Shown here: positions 41,333-46,867 of the stretch, piece after piece
Position numbering within the stretch: position 1 is the stretch's first letter
Layout of the letters: each line of letters opens with the position of its first letter
Assembly: GCA_045599585.1 (NCBI GenBank)
Contig: JAZRWH010000087.1
Coordinates: forward strand, 1 to 46,867
Origin: RGIG464 sp045599585
GTDB taxonomy: Bacteria > Myxococcota_A > Bradymonadia > UBA4248
DNA length: 46,867 bases
Direction of reading: 5' to 3'
Notes under the pieces: generated by a model
The model's input: only the letters and a program-made list of their open reading frames with translations
Told to the model about the DNA's origin: nothing
Databases searched by the model: none
Translations under genes and position numbers: made by a program

Positions 41333-42433
41333 TTAATTTTTAACGTCTTTGAGCATTTCGTAGAAACAACGGCTGGCTGGCGTCGAAGTGTCGTCATAAA
41401 GGTGCAATGCACCGCCATGACAAATGTTGTATTTGTCACACGAGGCACAAGGCCCAAGTTTGCGAGACCAGCTGCGATCACGGAAATCCTGATAACGGTT
41501 GTTCCATACTTCGGAAAAACGCTCTTTTTTGATGTCACCTTGATCGAAGAATTGAGAGATCTCAGGACAAGCACCGATTTTGCCGTCATAACGAATACCG
41601 CCAATGTTAATACCGGCACGACACTGACAAAGATACGGTCGAACAAGACCTTCGTATGCGTCGCCAAGGTAACCTTCTTCGCTAAACTCGAGACGCAATT
41701 CACCATGATCATTGCGACGTTGTTGACGCACAAACGTAAGAAGATCGCGAAGATCGTTTTCATCAAGAAGAAGATCTGGATTTTCTGCGGCACGCCCTAA
41801 CGGCATGACGGGCGAAACACGCCAACGTTTGAGGCCAAGACTCGTAATCCAATCCTGAAACTCGGCCAGGTGGGGCATACAAGGTTTGGTAATTGTAGAA
41901 AGTGCTTCGAGAATGCCTTTGTAACCCGCTTCACGAAGATAACGGATCGCATCCACTGCATGCTGTGCCGTTCCTTTGCCACGAATGGCATCGTTAACTT
42001 CAGGAATAGAGTCGAGTGACAGCGACATCGAGTTCATCCCTACTTCAACGAGCTTTTTAGCCGTTTCGGCATTGAGAAGCGTCGAGTTGGTAACCATGCC
42101 ATACGGAAATCCGCGTTTATGAAGATGCGCAAAAATTTCGAAGATATCTTTGCGAAACAAGGGTTCACCACCCGTAACAGCGATCATGACACGTTTCGGA
42201 TCAAAGTCTTCCGCAAGCTGGTCGATAATATCAATCCATTCCTGCGTCGAGAGTTCTCCCTGACGTTCAGCAGGGGTACAGCCGCTGCCGCAGTAACGGC
42301 AGTGAATGTTGCAGCGACGAGAAATCTCAAAAAATAAATATCGAAGCTCGTGGTCTTCTCGGTTAACACTTATACGAATATTGTGACGCGTCCACATCAG
42401 GGCACGATAAATTTTAAGTCGGGGATCAATCAT
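41333..42433 (-). CDS. Radical SAM/SPASM enzyme, probable lipoprotein-modifying maturase
   Basis: A protein of 366 aa; GGAGAAG lies 8 bp before ATG 42433. The radical SAM cluster is C41-x3-C45-x2-C48, followed by GSGC52, with GGEP at 88-91. The C-terminal SPASM domain contributes C269, C271, C289, C329, C332, C338 and C356 for auxiliary Fe-S clusters. SPASM enzymes usually act on peptides, forming thioether, C-C or other crosslinks. The start (HELRYLFFEI-SRRCNIHCRYCGSGC) resembles, from memory, the radical SAM partner of Bacteroidetes radical-SAM-associated lipoproteins. Genes for two YG-motif lipoproteins flank it on the same strand, so they are the likely substrates. Which residues are modified is unknown. 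Confidence 0.9.
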   Translation of the reverse strand: MIDPRLKIYRALMWTRHNIRISVNREDHELRYLFFEISRRCNIHCRYCGSGCTPAERQGELSTQEWIDIIDQLAEDFDPKRVMIAVTGGEPLFRKDIFEIFAHLHKRGFPYGMVTNSTLLNAETAKKLVEVGMNSMSLSLDSIPEVNDAIRGKGTAQHAVDAIRYLREAGYKGILEALSTITKPCMPHLAEFQDWITSLGLKRWRVSPVMPLGRAAENPDLLLDENDLRDLLTFVRQQRRNDHGELRLEFSEEGYLGDAYEGLVRPYLCQCRAGINIGGIRYDGKIGACPEISQFFDQGDIKKERFSEVWNNRYQDFRDRSWSRKLGPCASCDKYNICHGGALHLYDDTSTPASRCFYEMLKDVKN

Positions 42434-42494
42434 TGTATTACTTCTCCATTATTGAAATGAAGGCCGCTTAAAGCCTTTTGATTTTTATAATACC

Positions 42495-42521
42495 AAAAAA
42501 GGCCGCTTTCAAGCGCGGCCT
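42495..42521 (-). terminator. Terminator between lipoprotein and radical SAM gene
   Basis: On the minus strand AGGCCGC (42521-42515) pairs with GCGGCCT (42506-42500), and a T-run follows (six A on plus at 42495-42500). It lies 24 bp past the stop of the large lipoprotein and 62 bp before the start of the enzyme gene. It would reduce enzyme expression relative to substrate, as seen in many RiPP operons. Confidence 0.85.
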
Positions 42522-42545
42522 AAATCTTATATATAAAAGATTATA

Positions 42546-43358
42546 TTAAATTTCTACGGGAGTGGGCTTGGGATCATCAATTTCGATCGGTTCAATATCT
42601 GGAGCCGGTCCATATACCGCTGGCGTAATATCAATCTCACCAATCTCTGGTTGGATCAGGCACGAATCGTTCTTGCGATAGTCATCTATACACGCTTCGA
42701 ACTCGGACTGATTGAGATCTTCTCCACAGCAAGCGAGTTCTTCTTCGGTATATTTGGATTCTGGAAGAATGATGTCATCCTCGCCACCGCCTTCTTCACA
42801 TTTGCACTCACGTGTCAAGAGGTAGTCGTCAACGCATGCGTTAAGCGCACTACCTTCCACGCCTTCACAACAATCGTAAGCTTCAATGAGTTCGCTGGGC
42901 ATGCCGTAAGTAGCGATGACTTCCCCATCTCCGTCTTTATCAACTGGACCCAGACATGCATTCACTGTGCGATAAGCTTCGATGCACGACTTGAAGCTTT
43001 CAGAATCTGTATCCGTGCCACAACAGTCGAGTTCATCCGCAGAATAAGCATCTTCATGGGGAGGCGTGATGTCGGAAGGCATACCATAAAGCGCAATCGA
43101 ACCGCCTCCGCCAATCGAACCGCCTCCGCCAATCGAACCGACGCAGCGACCTGCATTGTTGTACGCCTGAATGCAACTGTTAAACGATGCACTACCGTTA
43201 TCATCACCACAGCAGGCTAACTCGTCATAAGTGAATTTTGCGCCTCTACCTTCGGTTTTGTCATCGTCATCACAGCCTGTCACCCCAGTACTCAGACCAA
43301 CAAATGCTGCTGCACCACCTAACACAAGGCCAAACCATTTTTTGATACGCTTTATCAT
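42546..43358 (-). CDS. Four-unit Cys-rich lipoprotein with YGMPS/YGPAP motifs, probable radical SAM substrate
   Basis: A protein of 270 aa. Signal MIKRIKKWFG-x-VLGG...VTGC with lipidated Cys29 and four Asp. Four Cys-rich units follow, each close to (Y/F)-x-x-(D/E)-EL-x-CCG-x7-(S)F-x-x-CI-x-x-Y-x5-C, beginning near residues 42, 105, 160 and 203. YGMPS occurs at 91-95 and 151-155 and YGPAP at 249-253. A GGGGSI linker is repeated (75-88). The C-terminus is Asp/Pro/Ile-rich. The signal and motif layout resemble Bacteroidetes lipoproteins paired with radical SAM enzymes, but here several motifs sit in one protein. It is the first gene of the minus-strand cluster. The modified residues are inferred, not visible. 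Confidence 0.87.
   Translation of the reverse strand: MIKRIKKWFGLVLGGAAAFVGLSTGVTGCDDDDKTEGRGAKFTYDELACCGDDNGSASFNSCIQAYNNAGRCVGSIGGGGSIGGGGSIALYGMPSDITPPHEDAYSADELDCCGTDTDSESFKSCIEAYRTVNACLGPVDKDGDGEVIATYGMPSELIEAYDCCEGVEGSALNACVDDYLLTRECKCEEGGGEDDIILPESKYTEEELACCGEDLNQSEFEACIDDYRKNDSCLIQPEIGEIDITPAVYGPAPDIEPIEIDDPKPTPVEI
43090..43140 (-). repeat. 18-bp tandem repeat coding GGGGSI linkers
   Basis: About two and a half 18-bp units (GAACCGCCTCCGCCAATC on plus) encode GGGGSI repeats on minus, between the first Cys unit and the first YGMPS of the large lipoprotein. It is a typical flexible linker that can vary in copy number. Confidence 0.88.
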
Positions 43359-43608
43359 GGCTATTCTCCTTCGTCTCTATAACAAACTATAAACCTGAGC
43401 GTGACTTAAATCATGTCAGCATTATTGACAATCCTACCACGCTTATCCAAGCCTCGCAACTGCGTACAGCATCCCACATTATCCGCGATATTTTAGACAA
43501 ATTCCTGTAAACTCAGTGCGTTTTTGGGATACGCCCGACCCACATCTGTACAATCGGCAACCCAACATATCAAACCATAAATGATAAGTTCATACTACAG
43601 GTCATCCT

Positions 43609-45435
43609 ATGCTTCATACACACAAAAAGTTCTGGGCCGCCCGTTTGGGTACCGCTGAAATTCTTCCGATGACGCGCGATGAAATGGACGCTCTAGGCTG
43701 GGCGGAATGCGATATTATTATCGTAGGCGGCGATGCGTACATTGATCACCCATCGTTCTCTACGGGCATCGTTGGCCGTTACCTTCACAACGAAGGTTTC
43801 CGCGTTGGCGTTGTCGCACAGCCCAAAACAGATGAAGACTTCATGGCGCTAGGCACGCCGCGACTCTTTTGGGGCATCAATGCCGGCAACATGGATTCGC
43901 TCGTCAATCACTATACAAGCGAAAAACGTCGACGCCATGACGACGCCTACACGCCCGGAGGCAAAGCCGGCGTGCGCCCAGACCGCGCCGTCACTTCGTA
44001 CGCCAAAAGATGCCGAAAACTTACCCCCGAGGTACCCATCGTCATTGGGGGGATCGAAGCGAGTCTTCGACGCATGGCACACTACGATTATTGGAAAGAT
44101 ACCGTCATGCCTTCCATTCTCGTCGATTCGGGGGCCGATATTCTCTCGTTCGGAAGCGGTGAATGGGCTCTCGAAACTATCGCACACGGCCTTTCGTACG
44201 GTTGGTCTCTTGATAAATTCCTCGGACTACCAGGTATCGCCATGATGTGCGACAGCCTACCCGATACGCTCGTCGTCCGCAATGACCAGGACGGCAACCG
44301 ACGCGGCGATTACGACGTTCGACGTGTCCCCTCGTTCGATGATGTCAGACAAAATAAACGCGCCTTTGCAGAAGCTTCGCGTATCCAAATCCTCGAAACT
44401 CGCGTTGGCGGACACGGCATCGTCCAAAAACACGGAAATCGTGAGCTCTGGATCGGCCCTATCCCAGAACCCCTTACAACAAAAGAACTCGATTCAATCT
44501 ACGACCTACCCTTCTCGCGCAAACCACATCCCCGCTATGGCGATCAAAAAATACCCGCCTTCGAGATGATTAAAAACTCCGTTACCATCATGCGTGGTTG
44601 CTTCGGCGGCTGCGCCTTCTGCTCCATTGCTGCTCACGAAGGACGCGTCATTCAAAGTCGTTCCCCCGAAAGCATCGCCAACGAAGTACTCCAGATCTGT
44701 CATGATACCCCCAAAGGCCGAGCCTCCATCAGCGACATCGGCGGCCCCTCCGCAAATATGTATAAAATGGGCGGCAAAAATACAGACGTCTGCAAACAAT
44801 GCACTCGCCCCTCATGCCTCGTCCCCAAAATCTGTAAAAACCTCAATACCGATCACACACCAACCATCGATCTCTACAAAAAAATTCGCGCCTTGCCACA
44901 GGTCAAAAACGTCTTCATCGGATCGGGCGTCCGGTACGACCTCGCCCTCAAAAGCCCTGAATACATCCGAGAACTCGCGAAATTTCACACCAGCGGATAC
45001 CTCAAAATTGCGCCCGAACACGTCAACAACAAAGTACTCGGACTCATGCTCAAACCGGATGCGCGCATCTTCGACGAATTCTGCGACATCTTCGTCAAAA
45101 CATCCCGCGAATGCGGCAAAAAACAATATATTATCCCCTATTTCATCTCCTCACACCCCGGATGCGGCGATCGTGAAATGCTCGACGTCACTCGATGGCT
45201 CATGCAGCACCACATGTTTGTCGATCAGGTGCAAAGTTTCTTGCCAACCCCTATGAGCGCCGCCACAACCATGTACTACACTGGTTACACGCCTTATCTC
45301 CCCATCGAAGGTCAACAGCCTATCTGGAGCGCAAAAAAACGCGAAGACCGTGAACGACAAAAAGCCATCCTTCGCTACCACGCCCCAGAAAATGCCAATT
45401 TCGTTAAAGATCTCCTGCGCCGTTACGGCAAATAA
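43609..45435 (+). CDS. ygiQ: YgiQ-family radical SAM protein
   Basis: A protein of 608 aa, in the usual size range of YgiQ (UPF0313). N-terminal CDIIIVGGDAYIDHPSF and GVVAQP blocks, GGIEASLRR, the radical SAM motif C331-x3-C335-x2-C338 (MRGCFGGCAFCSI), then SISDIGGPSANMY, a second Cys set (KQCTRPSCLVPKIC) and the SHPGCGDREM block. The biochemical role is not established. It is divergent from the lipoprotein/radical SAM cluster with a 250-bp gap, so a functional link is not implied. A bulged-hairpin terminator follows. Confidence 0.93.
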   Translation: MLHTHKKFWAARLGTAEILPMTRDEMDALGWAECDIIIVGGDAYIDHPSFSTGIVGRYLHNEGFRVGVVAQPKTDEDFMALGTPRLFWGINAGNMDSLVNHYTSEKRRRHDDAYTPGGKAGVRPDRAVTSYAKRCRKLTPEVPIVIGGIEASLRRMAHYDYWKDTVMPSILVDSGADILSFGSGEWALETIAHGLSYGWSLDKFLGLPGIAMMCDSLPDTLVVRNDQDGNRRGDYDVRRVPSFDDVRQNKRAFAEASRIQILETRVGGHGIVQKHGNRELWIGPIPEPLTTKELDSIYDLPFSRKPHPRYGDQKIPAFEMIKNSVTIMRGCFGGCAFCSIAAHEGRVIQSRSPESIANEVLQICHDTPKGRASISDIGGPSANMYKMGGKNTDVCKQCTRPSCLVPKICKNLNTDHTPTIDLYKKIRALPQVKNVFIGSGVRYDLALKSPEYIRELAKFHTSGYLKIAPEHVNNKVLGLMLKPDARIFDEFCDIFVKTSRECGKKQYIIPYFISSHPGCGDREMLDVTRWLMQHHMFVDQVQSFLPTPMSAATTMYYTGYTPYLPIEGQQPIWSAKKREDRERQKAILRYHAPENANFVKDLLRRYGK

Positions 45436-45445
45436 CAGACGCTTC

Positions 45446-45471
45446 GCCTATTGGCCTTTGGCCAATACGGC
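45446..45471. repeat. Bulged hairpin element
   Basis: GCC, TATTGGCC, loop TTT, GGCCAATA, unpaired C, GGC, within a CTTCGCC...GGCTTCG context identical to the copy at 40560. Confidence 0.8.
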
Positions 45472-45477
45472 TTCGCA

Positions 45478-45517
45478 GCCGGCCTATTCGCTCATGCGAA
45501 TACGGCCGGCTTTTTTT
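45478..45517 (+). terminator. Bulged hairpin acting as terminator
   Basis: GCCGGCC, TATTCGC, loop TCAT, GCGAATA, unpaired C, GGCCGGC, then seven T. It terminates the ygiQ-like gene. Confidence 0.88.
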
Positions 45518-45558
45518 GTACAGTGCCCTCAAACCTCATTCTACAATTCATTAAAATT

Positions 45559-45589
45559 GCGCGGCGTATTGCGAAGCAATAGCCTGCGC
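45559..45589. repeat. Bulged hairpin element
   Basis: GCGCGGC, unpaired G, TATTGC, loop GAA, GCAATA, GCCTGCGC, with one extra base in the outer stem. Confidence 0.78.
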
Positions 45590-45592
45590 AAA

Positions 45593-45623
45593 GTCGGCCG
45601 TATTGCCGTAGGCAAAGGCCGAC
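45593..45623. repeat. Bulged hairpin element, slightly decayed
   Basis: GTCGGCC, unpaired G, TATTGCC, loop GTA, GGCAAA (one base of ATA lost), GGCCGAC. The outer stem is perfect. Confidence 0.72.
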
Positions 45624-45895
45624 ACCCCACAATCCTTCAGCATTTCATATATTTATTTCATCTGCATTTGATGCTTAGGATAAAAACTCATGACTAAAAC
45701 TATGCTATAAATGAACAGGATTAAACAAACCGTTCACCGAAAAAAGATGTTGTACAAATAACGTCACACATGCCTATAAAGTAAAAGCGTCATATTATGC
45801 TTCGCATTTTTTCCATCTTCGATTTTTATTATCTATGATATGAATGAATTTGCTATTTGAGTTAAGCATTCCCCCTCTGATTAAGGAGAGTGATC

Positions 45896-46840
45896 ATGTC
45901 GCGAGAAATTATATCCCCAAAATTGGATGTCATCTTTAAGAAAATCTTTACGGAAAATCGCGATCTGCTGCAGGCGTTTGTCTGTGATCTGATGGAAATA
46001 AAAGAAAGCGATGTACAAGAAATTACGCTGCTTAACAATGAACTTCCACCGGATGCGTCAGATGGAAAACTCAGTCGGCTTGATCTAAATCTCAAAATCA
46101 ACGATATTCTCGTCAATGTCGAAATTCAAGTGCGTACTCAAAGCGATTTTCGAGACCGTACTCTGTATTATTGGTCAAAGCTCTACTGCTCTGAACTTAA
46201 GCAGGGAGAAACTTATCGTCAGTTAAAGAAAACAGTTGCCATTAACATCGTCGATTTTAATATCTTTGATGCACTAACCGTAAAAGATTGGCACTCCGAA
46301 GTCATTACGGTGCGAAAAGGGACTCAAGATATTTTTTCAGATAAATTCCATATTCATTTTTACGAACTCCGCAAACTGGCCAAAGCCAAAGATGCGGAAG
46401 CAATTAAATCAAAATCGCGCCAGGAACTATGGATGCAATTTCTCAACGCTCGCAATGAAGAGGATCTGAGTATGCTTGAAAATACTACCAACGAACCAAT
46501 CACCAAAGCCGTTAAAGTCGTCTTTGATCTTAGCGAAGACACAAAATTACGTGAATGGGCTCGCATGCGCGAAAAAGCCATCATGGATGAACAGTCTGCT
46601 TTATCTAATGCCAGAGAAGAAGGAAGACTTGAAGGGAGAGAAGAAGGAAGAGCTGAAGGGAGAGAAGAAGGAAGACTTGAAGGGAGAGAAGAAGGAAGAC
46701 TTGAAGGAAGAGCTGAAGGAAGAGCTGAAGGAAGACTTGAAGGGAGAGAGCAAATTATTCAGGCTATGCGTAACGCGGGCATTGATGAAAACACGATTAA
46801 TACCATTCTAAATTCAAGCCGCAACCCGCTTACAAATTAG
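45896..46840 (+). CDS. Rpn-family PD-(D/E)XK nuclease / transposase-like protein
   Basis: ATG 45896 is 7 bp after AAGGAG and gives 314 aa; GTG 45890 overlaps that site. The N-terminal domain begins SPKLDVIFKKIFTE, a signature of Rpn (recombination-promoting nuclease) and PD-(D/E)XK transposase-like proteins. The putative catalytic residues are D63 (SRLDLNLKI) and E76-x-Q78 (NVEIQV). Residues about 241-285 are EGR(L/A/E) repeats predicted to be helical, followed by a short end (QAMRNAGIDENTI). Such C-terminal EG-repeats are common in the family. Known Rpn proteins cut DNA and raise recombination; some are proposed phage defence factors. No flanking target-site duplication is visible. Confidence 0.85.
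   Translation: MSREIISPKLDVIFKKIFTENRDLLQAFVCDLMEIKESDVQEITLLNNELPPDASDGKLSRLDLNLKINDILVNVEIQVRTQSDFRDRTLYYWSKLYCSELKQGETYRQLKKTVAINIVDFNIFDALTVKDWHSEVITVRKGTQDIFSDKFHIHFYELRKLAKAKDAEAIKSKSRQELWMQFLNARNEEDLSMLENTTNEPITKAVKVVFDLSEDTKLREWARMREKAIMDEQSALSNAREEGRLEGREEGRAEGREEGRLEGREEGRLEGRAEGRAEGRLEGREQIIQAMRNAGIDENTINTILNSSRNPLTN
46617..46750 (+). repeat. Short tandem repeats coding EGR units
   Basis: A purine-rich run of 12-bp-scale units (GAAGGAAGACTT and GAAGGGAGAGAA variants) encodes the EGRLEGREEGRAEG series of the Rpn-like protein. Copy number should be prone to slippage, in multiples of codons. Confidence 0.85.
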
Positions 46841-46867
46841 CAATTCAATATGAACAATTCTCAAACA

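Larger units (their letters stand above)
45436..45895. other. Intergenic region with four bulged hairpins
   Basis: It contains the tandem pair at 45446-45517 (the second a terminator), a further pair in reverse orientation at 45559-45623, and about 270 bp of AT-rich sequence before the AAGGAG site of the last gene. No gene is seen. Confidence 0.55.

Noticed and set aside
46617..46750. CRISPR or satellite repeat
   Set aside because: The units are short, contiguous and in frame within the Rpn-like gene.
45896..46840. Insertion sequence with terminal inverted repeats around the Rpn-like gene
   Set aside because: No matching inverted repeats or target duplication are visible on the flanks, and Rpn-type elements do not require them.

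Overview
This is an ordinary stretch of bacterial chromosome, most likely from a member of the Myxococcota (a Bradymonadales-like lineage is my best guess). The pointers are a MYXO-CTERM-type sorting tail (Gly-Cys-Ser-Ser, membrane helix, Arg cluster), four Hanks-type Ser/Thr kinases, many lipoproteins with Cys-rich and thrombospondin type-3 repeats, and a pilin-like head of the myxobacterial type. The taxonomic call is inference. No rRNA, tRNA, CRISPR array or complete insertion sequence was found.

Layout. 1-7004: three paralogous lipoproteins with a pilin-like domain (the first broken by an in-frame stop, the second by a frameshift, the third intact), with a convergent secreted thioredoxin-like/CAP-domain protein between the first two. 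7302-11234: ribA, panB, panC and an unrecognised gene. 11247-17136, minus strand: a zinc alcohol dehydrogenase, a DUF5714 protein, a secreted M14 carboxypeptidase, a small protein and a lipoprotein metallophosphoesterase, the last two translationally coupled. 17497-21323: TPR lipoprotein, WD40 protein, Ca-binding-type lipoprotein, tandem universal stress protein. 21521-24049: two membrane-tethered kinases. 24740-27577: a large protein with winged-helix, AlbA_2-like and AT-hook segments. 28205-36672: two giant paralogous amidohydrolase lipoproteins. 36991-40505: two more kinases. 40815-43358, minus strand: a radical SAM/SPASM enzyme flanked by two Cys-rich lipoproteins that share a Tyr-Gly-x-x-Pro-type motif. 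43609-45435: a YgiQ-type radical SAM protein. 45896-46840: an Rpn/PD-(D/E)XK transposase-like nuclease.

The most interesting system is the 40815-43358 cluster. A SPASM-type radical SAM enzyme sits between two lipoproteins built from repeated Cys-Cys units and recurring YGMPS / YGPAP motifs, which suggests a lipoprotein-modifying (RiPP-like) pathway. It resembles the radical SAM/lipoprotein pairs known from Bacteroidetes, here with multi-motif substrates.

A second unexpected layer is a family of about 22 intergenic hairpins. They share a structure rather than a sequence: an outer stem, TAT, an inner stem, a loop, the inner stem partner, ATA, one unpaired C, and the outer stem partner (or the reverse complement). 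Stem sequences differ between copies but keep pairing, whereas the single bulged base is constant. Several copies end in T-runs and probably act as terminators; two have a complete terminator inside the loop; five lie in a larger composite repeat. A separate dispersed repeat of about 50 bp occurs three times.
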